Shown in pieces: positions 9,351 to 21,245 of a stretch of DNA of 64,000 nucleotides. The stretch spans positions 238,501 through 302,500 of the forward strand of contig JAWPHD010001212.1 of NCBI GenBank assembly GCA_037043455.1, given 5' to 3'. Each line of letters begins with the position of its first letter. Positions within the stretch are counted from its first letter, which is position 1. The DNA comes from Cyrtodaria siliqua (lineage: Eukaryota > Mollusca > Bivalvia > Adapedonta > Hiatellidae). A model generated the notes under the pieces. The model ran no database searches and was not told the origin of the DNA. It worked only from the letters and a program-made list of their open reading frames with translations. Made by a program: the position numbers and the translations under genes.

Positions 9351-9954
9351 CATATATATACTTTTCAGACTTTAGTGTGAACCCCTTCACCGAATACCGA
9401 ATACGCACCTGTACCGAATGACTGACACTCGTTATATTTTTTGACCGACAGTGCAGAGTCGAACATTTTATCGTTTTAGCGTGTAATTTTGATAAAGAAA
9501 TACCATGATGTTCGTAACATGTAGTACACGTCATGTACTGTTTAAGCTTAAACAACATATTTGTAGTATCTCCTTATATTTCATTAGAAAAGAACACTAG
9601 TGTTACCATTTTTAAACGCATTTTAACAATGGCATCTCTTACGAGTTATTTCTCCTCGCTTCGAAATTTTAAATGGGTGAATCTCGCAATTTCTCGCACA
9701 GTAGAGCATCTAAAAGTCAATACAGCTGAAGAGGACGAAACTTAAAGGGGAACTGAAATTTTAATCATGTAAACTTGTTACAATCTTCCAGATTACGCGT
9801 TTAAAAAAAAGAAAATGGCGGCCGTTTCACTTTTTTTTGACGTTGACGGAAAATGACGTACTACTTTCCCTTGTCATGTGTTGCTATGATAAGTAGACGG
9901 CGGAGCTAAATAACCACTCTGCTTCCCACCTGATTACAGTTTGTAGCTTCTAAA
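9351..9954. other. Non-coding flank, nothing recognised
   Basis: Only short frames without recognisable protein features. A poly-A/AAAATGGCGGCC stretch lies near 9,810. It may be host flanking sequence or an unrecognised repeat. Confidence 0.3.
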
Positions 9955-10611
9955 GATCCTAAAGATCCTTTTTTTCAGTATTTATTGACTTTTGCACTAA
10001 GGTGTGTTGAGTGATATTTGGTGGCTGAAAACAGTGGCGCCGACTGCAAATCAATACTGTTGTTACTTTGAGATCATCATGACCAATCTATGTGCCTTAA
10101 AGTAGAAGACTTAAGCCGGAGCTAGTTGGCGTTAACCGAGTCCGCTACTTTTCTCTCAGGTTTGTGTTTGTTTCTTGCAAGGGATCTTCTTGTCGGTATG
10201 GATTACATTTGAAACTAGGTTACACCATATGACCTATGTTTGAAATTATCTTAACAATTTGGAAAATCCACATGTAAGTCGAGTTGACCGACTTCATCGT
10301 TTTTTGAGGTAGAATGTTTTAAAATTGGCATGAACATGTCTCAGGTCTAATATAAGGCGTGGAAATATATAAAACGTTTCCTGCATTGATAGTGTTCCAT
10401 CTGCGTGACCTCTTAATTCAACACCATACTTGTTTCAACGAAACTGAAAGAGTGTAACTGCTGTCGCCTGTGTTTAATATATCTCGTCCATGTTTGATAC
10501 AGTTGTCATTCAGACAAAACTGAAACCCGCAATCAGGCAATACAATTAGTTAACTTTTTGAAAAGCCGTCTTGTCGAATTTTAATGATATTGTTGAATTT
10601 TCTGTTCACGA

Positions 10612-11124
10612 TTGAGAGTTCTCTGTAATACTTGAATAAGGGTGAAAGAATTATCAAAATCGGATGATAAACAAAAAAGATATGACCATTTAAAGGTTGT
10701 TCTAAAACAAATATGGGAGCCGCCATTTTCAGAACTATGACGTCTTAGTTCCATATTACCACATATGGAATATTGATAAATATTATTTAAAAAGAAGAAA
10801 ATCACTGCATATGATTGTTTTTACTGGTCAATATAAATCAGTATTGCCATTAAGTACTATATATGTTTCATAAAATTGCTGTCCTTTTTTCCCTATATAT
10901 ATCTGTAAATTTTCCTATTTATAAATATTCCATATATGGTCATTTATAACCGTGATGTCATAGCTGTCAAAATGGCCGCTTCCATATCCGTTTCAACAGA
11001 AAATTCAAATGATCAGATCTTCTTTGTTTATCATCCGATTTTGATAATTCTTTCACCCTTATTCAAGTATTTCAGAACTCTCAATAATATAGATGGTTTG
11101 GCTGTGTCGCTACATTCCCTTTAA
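10612..11124. mobile_element. Foldback MITE inserted in composite repeat copy A
   Basis: The left arm (10,612-about 10,782) and right arm (about 10,918-11,084) are inverted copies about 170 bases long with a few mismatches; the best part includes GGGTGAAAGAATTATCAAAA on both sides. The right side extends 40 bases further to CTTTAA, so the left end is truncated or shifted. Copies B and C read straight across this site, which proves an insertion. Confidence 0.8.
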
Positions 11125-11559
11125 TGAGTATTCAAACCACGCACCTATCGTGTTCACGTTCAAAATAAAGACAAATACCGCGAATGTTTTATATATATAT
11201 ATTACAAATGGAATAATGACCGAAAGAAGTCATTTTTTAAATGACATAGTCTCCGACATTTATCTTCTCGAACATAGCTAAACGGCTGAAATCAACCGCG
11301 ACGCTGAAACAGATATTCTTCATCTTTACTGCTTATTTAAACTCTAAACGCAACAATTACTTCGAACCTATTATCAAACAGAACGATACGCAGTTTAACG
11401 ATAGAAACAGAAAAAAAGTACAACAAAGAATGCAAACGCAAACACGAATTTTACAAAAAAGCCATTCATCAATACAATATAACTAAAAGTAACGACACTC
11501 GGAGCAACGTATTCGAAAAGTTCATTTAATCAAATCCGGAATAGACGGTAAACTTGTTT

Positions 11560-12250
11560 TCACTAATCCGCTCAATGTATGATGAAGTCAAATTATGTAT
11601 CAACACATTTAAATACTGTAACATGCGTTTTCAACAGCGACCTAGGGCTATTTCTAGGGGAGATAACATCACCGCTATTGTTGTCACCGAACATCATCTG
11701 CAACACAGTTTAAATGTTGGTATCACAATAACACATTTCTATATATATTTTATTATTTGCCAACGACGCCACTATAATATGTTCGGAAACAAAAGAAGGC
11801 CTACAAGAATCTCTAAACAATCTAGAAATTTATTGCTTAATCTAATATCGAGAAAACTTGTAGTTAGACAAGAATACTCAGAATGAACATATACTGGAAC
11901 ATTGATCGAGGTACTAAACAGTTTCAATTATTTAGGCATAGTACTATCCAGCGGTGGTTCATAATACACTTAAAGGTAAAGCTCTACGTGCAATGAATTA
12001 CACGAATGTTAAACCTTGTGAGAAATATGGAAATCCAAACTGACATTATGTTTAATCTGTTTGATTCATACGTACCGTCTATTTTAAATTATGAGTGTGA
12101 GGTATGGGGACAAATCAAGGCCGACAATATAGAGCTGATTCATAAAGAATTGTGTAAATGGATACTCTAAAGTTTAAAACGTCAACAAACACTGTATCGC
12201 TCTACGCAGAGGTCGGTCGATATCCATTATACATTACACAATATATACAA
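11560..12250 (+). pseudogene. Decayed LINE reverse-transcriptase fragment (copy A)
   Basis: Broken plus-strand frames match the better preserved versions at 49.1 and 58.4 kb. Recognisable pieces are a QHSLNVGIT-like run, then after a shift GTLIEVLNSFNYLGIVL, followed by a stretch corresponding to a VWGQIKADNIELIHK region near 12,100. The frame is disrupted by several stops and shifts. It represents the palm and thumb of a LINE of the same general type as the one in the polymerase gene. No function remains. Confidence 0.7.
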
Positions 12251-12344
12251 ATCATTAAAACTGGCTAAAGATGTACGGTAATAAATGAGATAGATGATAA
12301 TCCCCGCATAAACTGGTCTTCAAACTGCAACACATAAAAAATAG

Positions 12345-12512
12345 AAATAAAAGTAGCAGACTCGGTTTTATTGAATCTGTTCATGAGAGGTAATATGAAG
12401 TGCAACACGTCTCACGCCTGCTATCAACGGCTTAAGCGATATTGCACTTTAAAGCCACAAATATTGGGCTTGGTAATCGCAAAGGACCAGTAAGTAATAA
12501 CACTACTGATGA
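12345..12512 (+). repeat. Hairpin repeat S1, copy in composite repeat A
   Basis: Contains the S1 landmarks: AGACTCGGTTTTATTGA, a GAG-AGGT... stem, GGCTTAAGCGATATT and AAAGGACCAGTAAGTAATAA. The same module recurs at 27.6-28.9, 48.0, 50.6, 57.3 and 59.6 kb. Confidence 0.7.
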
Positions 12513-12513
12513 T

Positions 12514-12965
12514 AAAAAAGAGTATGATAATGGACCTTTGGAAACGGCCGAGCACGACACATACGAAATATTGCAGTCTCGGTTTGATTGAGACTGTTCA
12601 TGAGCGGTGGTGAAACATGCTAGCTACCGCTCACGCCCTCTAGCCCCAGGTTGAACAGAACTCAATATTCATAAAATCAATAGTACACAATTTTAACCAT
12701 CCCGAAGATGGCATGCATACGTCGGTGGACATGGAGTTATATGCTTCCCCATGTCGTATGGCGCATGTTCCCAGTATCTAATAAAATTAAATGCCCTGAA
12801 GAGCGAAATAAACATAATGGAATTTAGTTGGGAGCAACGGTTATGAAGCCTGCGTATCACAAGTAACAGCCAAAAGACTAAATTAAAAAGCAGACAACAT
12901 ATCCTATAAGTGGTTAAACAATACCCAGAGCCTTTTATCGGCCGGAGTAGTGGAACCACCAATCT
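12514..12965 (+). repeat. Hairpin repeat S2, longest copy
   Basis: Begins AAAAGAGTATGATAATGGAC and contains AGTCTC/GAGACT and GAGCGGTAG/CTACCGCTC stems, then ATCCCGAAGATGGCATGCAT, and ends near GGAACCACC. Other copies: 20,269-20,606 and 25,835-26,030, two shortened copies at 49,860-50,095 and 50,130-50,351, and a tail-only piece at 42,890-43,020. Confidence 0.75.
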
Positions 12966-13325
12966 AAAAATTAAGTAAGAAAAAAAAAAGAAATTGAAAA
13001 TGTACCACCGATAATTAAATATAAGTATCGGGCTCAGCGATCTCCAAAGATCGAATGAATAACAGTACTGATTGCAAGCGATAAGTTTACTAATTTTCTA
13101 AATACTGACACAAATCACTACTGATAAAACTAACAATTCTTTGTAAGAAAGCCTTTAAAATAAGAGATGATGCTTTAATAACCGATATGGTTGCACTTAT
13201 ATTTAACATGGTAATATATTATTTTGTGTAAAAGGTAACATCCAAGAATACCACTCTCACTTTACTCAGCTAGTAATGCTTTTCTGTCAATTTTATTATA
13301 TTTGTTTACATGCATGCATTGAAAC

Positions 13326-14974
13326 CATGATACCAGACACATTCGGGAACGGAGTTCATAACACGGTTGGCGCGGTAATTGAACTATACTTATTGATAAT
13401 TCATACAATATAGTCTGGCAATTGATGTCCTTAGCTTTGTAAATAAAATAACAGTGTAGAACCGCTATTAAATGCATTGATAGGGCATCGTCTAAAGCGG
13501 ATTTAAAGGGAGTACATCATGCGTTGGCGACTAATTTGTAAAAAAAAAAAAAAAAAGAAAGAAATTACAAATTTAAAACGTGAAATAGTTCATAGATATA
13601 GATGGAACATTAACACTTTCCTATAATACAGCGCAATAATTAAAATAATAATTACAACAATTCTTAAAAAGTCCATAGAGAAATCCCAACGTTATAAACA
13701 TCTGTCAGGCAGAGCAAATCGGCGATATCTACACATGACACTCTCTTTGCAGACTGAGTACAATGCGATTTATTTTTCAGCCAAGTTTAAAATAGCTATC
13801 CCTGGTGCGTCACTATAGTCAGGAAGTGCATTCTTCGTGCTATGTTTATATACTTTCTGTTTTATGGCTGATTATAAATTTTTTTATCAATTAAATACAT
13901 AAATAATGTATTTGAACAATTCTAAAAACAACACACACCCTGATGTACTTACTTTAATGATGTAGGTATTCTCTTATGCTAATATTTCTATTATGCCTGC
14001 AATACATCATTATTTACTGAATTGTTGGCATATGTCTCTGTCTTGCGTCTCTTTATTATAAATATAGAATTGTTTAAGTATTCTTTAAGGAATTGATTTA
14101 TACAACTCTTCAAAGTACAGTCTCCAAAAAAATGTCATACATAGACAAAAATGTTTTCTCCATTAAACGTATACCATCAAATCCAATTGAAGAGAAAAAC
14201 ATTTTCCGGCGTTTCTTTATATTGAGATACCAACTGTGTGTAGCCGTTCGTTTCCCGCTGGGACGATGCATCATTAAAAACCAACGCAAATATAAAATGA
14301 ATAAAAAGACTGTGATAAAAAAGTATCATAACGGGCCGAACAATATCTTACTTAATAACCTGTATTTAGAGAACGAAGCCATTGAAAGACATTACACGTT
14401 TATGCGTTTGCTTTTATATTCAAATATACATGATTATCTTAGTGTTAAACTTATATTGCATTTAAATGCTGGCTAGTTTGTTAGAGGATATAACCTGATG
14501 GTTATTTATTTATTTACACAGCAGTCCTGTTTTATTGGGATGCTAATAGGAAAATAGTGAAATCTGGTGTACAAAAAAACTATGTTTTCCTCCGACAGAG
14601 CCAATGCAGTATTCCTAATGTCAACCTTTTATGCTTTTGCTTTCGATAATTTCGATAATTCTGCTTTCCTTTTTACTTGTAATGACTGTTTGTTTTGTTT
14701 TCCTGTGTTTGTTTGACTGTTTGTTTTGTATTTCTGTGTTTGCTTGACTGTTATCTGTGACTGTTACATTTCCTGCTAAACGTTTATGCATGCTTCTATC
14801 ATTTGACGTCCCTTTACGATTGAATAAATGCTATATATTATATCATCCTTCAATGAAAATAGGATGTTTGCGTGATCAAAAAGTAGACCACTTGTATTTA
14901 CTGACAGTAAAAACATTTGTATGTAAGCATAAACAAATTATATACCGAATTGATGATCTCTCCAGTGAAAGTAG
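13326..14974. other. Non-coding stretch with poly-A run, nothing recognised
   Basis: Contains a run of 17 A near 13,543 and a 127-residue open frame at 14,093-14,476 with no recognisable motif, probably chance. Around 14,690-14,770 TGTTTGTTTTG-rich sequence resembles a reversed, worn piece of repeat family X. Confidence 0.3.
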
Positions 14975-15250
14975 ATATAAAAGTCGAATAGGACACGTAG
15001 CATTCAAGGACACAGTCGGCCACAAAGATATATAAAAGGCAAGATATGACAAACATAAAAGTGTTAAAAGGTGTTGGAATGGGCAGTGGAAAAGAAAAGC
15101 TGCTGATAGTGTAAACCAGGTTCTAGGGAAACAAAACCTCACTGTTACCTTATATAATATAAATAAAACGGGACAGTGTACATAATATATCTCGCTAGGT
15201 TACGGTATATTCTCTAACAAACAAGGCAGCAATAATAGACAATATAAGTA
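14975..15250 (+). repeat. Repeat family X copy
   Basis: Carries the family X landmarks in order: GTAGCATTCAAGGA, CAGTC, CAAACA-rich middle, TTCTAGGG, AACCTCAC, AATAAAACGGGACAGT, then TTCTCT..AACAAGGCAGCA. Other forward copies: 26.5, 32.3 (partial), 38.7, 42.0, 43.1 (partial), 53.2 and 60.2 kb; reversed pieces at 33.5 and 38.6 kb. Class unknown. Confidence 0.65.
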
Positions 15251-15454
15251 TAACAAATGAATTATCATGTATATACGAATATGAAAAATCAAAAGCATAG
15301 AAAGCAAAACGTACTCAGTGACTAGGCAGAAGCAAGACTATCAAGAGAGCAAAGAACAAGACAATATTTAATACAAACATGAACGCTACCGCCCTTTGTG
15401 AATTTAGGTAGACGTCATAATAGGATCACAATCTGTCCACACTATGACATATAA

Positions 15455-16190
15455 CAAGAAATGTCACAGTAAGTGACAAATGCCCCCGAAGTGACCTTTG
15501 ACCTGTAAGTTTGACCTAGGTCTTAGATCCACGGACCTGGGTTTTATGCGCGACACGTCGTCTTGTTGTGGAGAGCACTTGTGGCAAGTTATTTGAAAAT
15601 CCGTTCATGAATGTCAAAGTTATTAACCGGACACAAAAGCACTTTGTTTTGACCTTTGACCTCTAAGTTTGACCTTAACCTTGGAGCCACGGACCTGGGT
15701 TTTGTGTGCGACACGTTGTTTAGTTATGGTGAGCACTTGTGCCAGGTTATTTAAAAATCTGTCCATGAATGTCAGAGTTATTAACCGGACACGGAAGCAC
15801 TTTGTTTTGACATTTGAATTCTAAATGTGACCTTGCCATTGGAGCCACTGACCTGGATTTTGTGCGCGACACATCGTCTTGTTGTGGTGAGCAATTGTGC
15901 CAAGTTATTTGAAAATCTGTCCATGAATGTCAGAGTTATTATCCGGACACGAGAGCACTTTGTGTTGACCTTTGACCTTTAAGTGTGACATTGACCTTGG
16001 AGCCACGGACCTGGGTTTTGAGCGCAACACGTCGTCTAGTTGTGGTGAGCACTTGTGCCAAGTAATTTGAGAAAATCCGTCCATTATTATCAGAGTTATT
16101 AAGCGGACACGATTGTACAGACGAACGAAGGGACTGACGGACTGACAGACAGTGCGATTACTATATGCCACCCTTCGGGGGCATAATAAA
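15455..16190 (+). mobile_element. Tandem-core element with short inverted ends
   Basis: Starts AACAAGAAATGTCACAGTA, with the inverted end TGCCCCCGAAG at 15,481-15,491 and its complement CTTCGGGGGCA at 16,173-16,183. Between them are about four tandem units of about 158 bases, each with TTTGACCTxTAAGTxTGACC, a GGAGCCACGGACCTGG segment and GCGACACGTCGTC. The design (inverted ends around a tandem core, no protein) matches non-autonomous Helentron-type or pearl-like elements described in bivalves; that assignment is inference. Confidence 0.7.
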
Positions 16191-16479
16191 AATATGGGTA
16201 TACCCCTCCCACCACAAACTATATGTTCAATCTATGCTTTACATTCTGTAGTGGTTATCAGATGTTCGGGTCTTCATATAATTGCGGTTATACACGTATT
16301 AAAATATAGATAATGATATCCGGATGTACTTATTAACGGAACACACTTACCATTTGCTATTGTCAATTAAATGAATACCCCACCCACAAAAATCCCATAG
16401 AAATACTAAAATACTACCAATATTAACATATTTTTATTTTGCATGATCTTAAACTTAAGTTTGGACTGATACTATCTTC

Positions 16480-16800
16480 CAGCGGCGTTTTCTTTTCTAC
16501 TGACTGTGCCAAGGCCGTACCCATATTATCAACCCTGTTATGGTTGTAGTGTCGCATGCTTTGCTTCTATTTTCCCTTATAACTGTTGTTTGTTTTTGAT
16601 GTATGATTTGGTTGATTGTGTTCTATGAATGCTATATTTCCTGTTCGAATTGTATATCTACTTTTATATTTAGTCCTGATAAACTACTTTCAAGTTTGCA
16701 TTCTGTTCAAATTGCCACACACAAATACATGTCGCTGTACACGCCAAAAGTAGCACGGTAGCATTTGAAACGGCTACATGTACGGTTTCTCTTCTTTCCC
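16480..16800. repeat. Dispersed repeat, matched at 39.93-40.24 kb
   Basis: Shares ACTGTGxCAAGGCCGTACCC, TGTAGTGTCGCATGCTTTGC and GTACACGCCAAAxGTAGCAC with 39,925-40,235, in the same orientation. The middle resembles a reversed, diverged family X. Confidence 0.6.
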
Positions 16801-18470
16801 ATAGTAGGGAATCATACACACACATGGAGAGTTTGATATTAACCCCTACCCTGCGGAATTATACTTACATCTGGCCCCTAGTGATGGGAATTAGACATTT
16901 GTTTAATAACCCCTGGGTATGCCCGCCCCATACCACCTGCCCGGCCCTAGGACCACCACACAGGTGCATACCTGACAGACCATTCATATCTTGCTTAATA
17001 GCCACATCGATAAGCATGCTGTATTAATGTAGCTTGTTGTTGGAATTGCGTAATTTTAAGAATTGTTTTGTATAATGGTTTCATTTACTATCCGTGTACT
17101 GCTTTATTCATTATACATAATAACACATGTAATTTCTCCCAAAGCATAATAATCTGATTCATCAATACCGCTAAGCATGTTGCTGAGGTTAACAAAGTTT
17201 TAGTTGCAGTTTCAAGTATATGTTCCAAGTTTGCCATGCATACTTTCCCATGGAAGGTTGCAACGGTTTAACAACATATGAAAGCAGGAAAAAAAAGTAA
17301 ATGTTCCGGCCTTTGGACATAACTAGACATAACTGGAGCACGGTTTAATGTATTCATAGCCATTTTAAATCCTTCCCTTTTCCATTGCAATCAATCCAAA
17401 GCTGATCTATGTCAAAGTTCTTAGGGCGCTTTGATGACAACCACGTCAGTGTCAGAGCTGGACATTATAATTTCCCTTTGTCTTATTTATGTGTCAGGCC
17501 CTAAGAGGTCTTTCTAAATAGACACATGAACTCTTTTTTTTCATCTGCTGTTACAACAATTGGCTTTGTTAAACATGCGTACAACTGATTTTGCGATTAG
17601 CAAAAACAGTTCAGTTTTATTTAGAGATAATCGTTAAATGTTTTGACAGTTAGCCGCCACTTTGCCTGAATCTGAAACATTTGTCCTAACCTGAACCAAT
17701 GGTATCCCTTGTACTACTTAACTTTTTAAAGTATCACTGAATTTTTTTTCAATTCCTTTGGTCTTGTTTGAAGATTACAGTAACCTGTAGGTGTAACAAG
17801 AAATCCGCGGATTCACATTTCTCGCCTAACGAGGGCGGCGGGTTCTTAAAATACCCGTGATTGAATATGTGTAAAATAAATTCGGCGCTCCAGTTTTGGG
17901 GTTTTGCCTGGCTGGTTAAAACTGTTTATATTGTATCTGGATCCTCAAAATATGTAAGTTCTATATAAATATACCTCATCGTCAGTAGTTAAATGTTTTA
18001 AAATTTGCCTGTTGATGTCGTGATAGGGATTTTAAAGAATAGCTTCGTGATAACATCAATAATTTTATTTGAATGTACAAATTCGTGTGAACATTTTCTT
18101 TTTTATGCAAAAGAAACCTTTAATGTTTGGTCTATTCTGATCATTCGTATCATTGTACATTGTAATCACATATAATTTATTATTATATATATAATTATTA
18201 TATATACGATTACAGACCTGTTTACCCCAGTTTGTCGGCATCAGTAGTTTAAAGATTATACGTCAGTAGTTTTCAGTGTCTGTCAGTAGTCGGATATATT
18301 GACCACTGGAGAAAACTGTTATCTTTTACATACTTAAATTTTAATTATTCCTAAATTATTTGATAATTTCAATGTACAATTTACTTGACATGTGAGATTT
18401 AATAGACTGTAAGGGAGTATTATGGGGACATACAAAGTATACAAAGGATCACCCTTTAGGGGAAAACATT
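16801..18470. other. Non-coding stretch
   Basis: No gene recognised. 17,840-17,930 (GGTTCTTAAAATACCCG, GGCGCTCCAGTTTTGGGG) recurs in parts at 41.4, 45.7 and 53.9 kb, so it is a dispersed repeat. An (AT)-rich tract lies at 18,178-18,210. Confidence 0.4.
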
Positions 18471-18474
18471 CTGA

Positions 18475-18955
18475 AAATACTCTTCATCAATCAAGTTTGC
18501 AACTTAGAAACTAGGAACTTTATAAGTAAATGTATACCCTCTCTCATTTCTACTGATAAAGTTCTAAAAGATCAACATGCTATTTTAAAAGAAAATAGGA
18601 ATTGTTATCAATCATTGTATACACATAGACCAGTAAAACATGTAAATTTAAATGAACTGTTTAAAGATAGTCATATACAAAAACATACTAGAGAGCAACA
18701 GAATACACTAGAAGGCCTATAGAATTATCAAAATTATAATTTTGTTTATAAAACGCACAAAATCTCAAAAGCCCAGGCTCTAGTGGTTATACCATGGAGT
18801 TTTACAAATTTTTCTAGAAAGATATAGGAATTTTTCCTCTATTAACCATGGTTTATTAAAAGGAGAATTTTCAATAACGTAAAAAGAAGGAATTATAACA
18901 TGCATTCCAAAAACAAACAAAGATAAACAATACTTAACAAGAAGGCCAAAATGGC
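18475..18955 (+). pseudogene. LINE fragment of L1/Tx1-like type (linker and start of reverse transcriptase)
   Basis: Reading plus, one frame gives LETRNFISKCIPSL followed by an acidic helical linker ending in REQQNTLEGL; after a shift comes KSPGSSGYTMEFYKFF and, after another shift, GLLKGEFSIT*KEGIITCIP with KQYLT. PGS.GYT.EFYK.FW and IITCIPK are hallmarks of the first palm motifs in L1/Tx1-type LINEs. At least two shifts and several stops. The fragment is cut off by the tandem-core element that starts at 18,941. It differs in type from the LINEs elsewhere in the window. Confidence 0.75.
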
Positions 18956-21245
18956 CATACACCGATCACCTGAGTACTGGTCCATTATCGAACTTCTTCG
19001 AAATCTTATGGTCATATACAATCTGTGCAAGTTTGGTTAACATTGTTCAAGAAATGAGGCCTCTGTTGTGTTAACAACATTAATATAAAGATACTGACAA
19101 CGTTTGGTAAAGATCAAATGCAAAATGAAGGTGTTAGAGTGTAACACCTGGGGCAGGGCCAAATGTGACTCCAGGGCTACATGTAATATATGAGAGCTGT
19201 GTGCCTTGTGGTTTCAGAGAAGATTTTTAAGTTTTTCCCTATACAAGTCTATGTAAAACTGTGACCCCCGGGGCGGGGCCAAATTTGCCACCAGGGTTAC
19301 CATTTAAACAAACTTGGGTAGAGAACCATAAGCTTATAGCAAATGCAAAATATTAAACTTCTGGCTCTTGCAGTTTCAGAGAAAAATATTTTTATGTTTT
19401 TCCCTATCCAAGTCTATGTACAACTGTGAGCCCTGATGCAGGGCCAAATGTGACGCGACCCCAGGGCCACCAGTTGAACAAACTTAGTAAAGGACCATTA
19501 TCTTGTAGTAAATGCAAAATATTAAACCTCTGGCTCCTGTAGTTTCAGAAAAAAAGATTTTTAAAAAGAAATCCTATATGTTTATGTAAAACTGTGAACC
19601 CCACCGTGCGTGGCCTAATTTGACACCAGGATCACAATTTGAACAAACTTGGTATAGGACAATAACCTTATTGTAAATGCAAAATATTAAACCTCTGGCT
19701 CTTGCAGCTGCAGAGACGATTTTTTTTTTACTTTTTCCCTATACAAGCCTATGTAAAACTGTGAACCCCGGGGCAGGCAAAATGTGACCCCAGTGCCACC
19801 ATTTAAACAAACTTGGTAAAGGACCATAATCTTAAAGTAAATGCAAACTATTAAAGCTCTGGCTCTTGTAATTTCAGAGAAGAATTTAAAAAAAGAAATC
19901 CTATATGTCTATGTAAAACTGTGACCCCGGGGCGGGGCCAAATTTGATACCAGGGACACCATTTGAACAAACTTGGTAGAAGACCATAAGCTTATAGCAA
20001 ATGCAAGTGTTTCCCTATACAAGGTTATGTAAAACCGTGACTCCCGGGGCGGGGCCAAATGTGGCCCCAGGGTCAGTATTTGAACAAACTTGGTAAAGGA
20101 CCATAATCTTATAGTAAATGCAAACTATTAAACCTCTGGCTCTTGTAGTTTCATAGGAGATTTTTAAAATAAATTACTATACAAGTCTATGTAAAACTGT
20201 AAACCCTGGGACGGGGCCAAATTTGACATCAGGGTCACCATTTGAATAAAAATAGAAGAGGACCATAAAAAAGAGTATAATAAAGGACCTTTGGACAAAT
20301 ACGAAATATGGCAGTCTCGGTTTGATTGAGACTGTTCATGGGCGGTAGTGAAATATGCTAGCTACCGCTCACGCCCTCTAGCCCCGGGTTGAGCAGAACT
20401 CAATATTCATAAAATCAATAATACACAATTTTAACCATCCCGAAGTTGGCATGCATACGGCGGTGAACATGGAGTTCATTGCTTCCCCATGTCGTACGGC
20501 AGTATCTAATAAAATTAAATGCCCCGAAGAGCGAAATAAACATAATGGAATTTAGTTGGTAGCAGCGGTTATGAAGCCTGCATATCAAAAGTAACAGCCA
20601 AAAGACGCTTATAGCAAATGCAAAATATTAAATATCTGGCTCTTGCAGTTTCAGAGATGAAGATATTTTAAAAAAAAATCCTATATAAGTCTGTGTAAAA
20701 CTGAGTGGTGGAGCCAAATTAGACCCCAAGGTCGCCATTTGAACAAACTTAGTATAGGAATATAAGCTGATGCTACATGTAATACATAAAAGCTCTGTGC
20801 CTTGTTGTTTCAGGGAAGAATATTTTTTTTTTCCCATATAAGTCTATGAAAAACATGCAAAATCTCAATATGCAAGCTTTGGACACACAGGGCACGCTCA
20901 TTTTTTACCCCGGGGACTTCATTGAACAACTCGATAGTCTCAGCATTGGCAATCATTTTAAAAGAAAAACTCGAAATCTGTCCAGCGGTTTTTGAGAAGA
21001 AGATTTTTTAAGGTTTCGACCATATATGGTAATGGCGGCCATCTTGGATGTCGCGCTGACCTAATTTAAACAAATATAAAAAGCATTCATCTAAGGATCA
21101 TACATGTGATGTTTGGTCAAAATTGGCCAAGCGGTTTCTAAGGAAAGGTCGTTTGAAGCAATAGTTAACGACGACGATGGACGACGGACGAAGAGTGATC
21201 CCAACAGATCACCTTGAGCCTTCGGCTCAATGATCTAAACAAGAG
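18941..21245 (+). mobile_element. Tandem-core element with about 163-base units, split by an S2 insertion
   Basis: Begins AACAAGAAGGCCAAAATGGCC, which itself forms a GGCC/GGCC hairpin, and ends with the perfect hairpin TTGAGCCTTCGGCTCAA near 21,215. The core has about eight units with landmarks CTATGTAAAACTGTGACCCC, GGACCATAA and CTCTGGCTCTTG. An S2 repeat (20,269-20,606) interrupts one unit. Hairpin at the 3' end and protein-free tandem core are features of Helentron-type non-autonomous elements (inference). Confidence 0.7.
20269..20606 (+). repeat. S2 hairpin repeat nested in the tandem array
   Basis: The array word GGACCATAA...GCTTATAGC, contiguous in other units, is split here by a 338-base S2 copy with the usual AGTCTC/GAGACT and GCGGTAG/CTACCGC stems and the ATGGCATGCATACGG-like tail. 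No clear target duplication. Confidence 0.75.

Larger units (their letters stand above)
9955..13325 (+). mobile_element. Composite repeat, copy A (LINE remnant plus hairpin repeats)
   Basis: This segment is related over most of its length to 48,300-50,940 (copy B) and 57,556-60,175 (copy C). Shared landmarks in order: GGTGGCTGAAAACAGTGGC (missing from C), AAGCCGGAGCTAGTT, GTCGAGTTGACCGAC, a decayed LINE reverse-transcriptase section, and hairpin repeats; A and C also share a 3' segment with TTCTTTGTAAGAAAGCC. Copy A alone has a foldback inserted at 10,612-11,124. The common order in three places shows that the LINE remnant and its flanks spread, or were duplicated, as one unit. Confidence 0.7.

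Noticed and set aside
14093..14476. 127-codon open frame as a gene
   Set aside because: No recognisable motif, AT-rich composition and no neighbours to support it.
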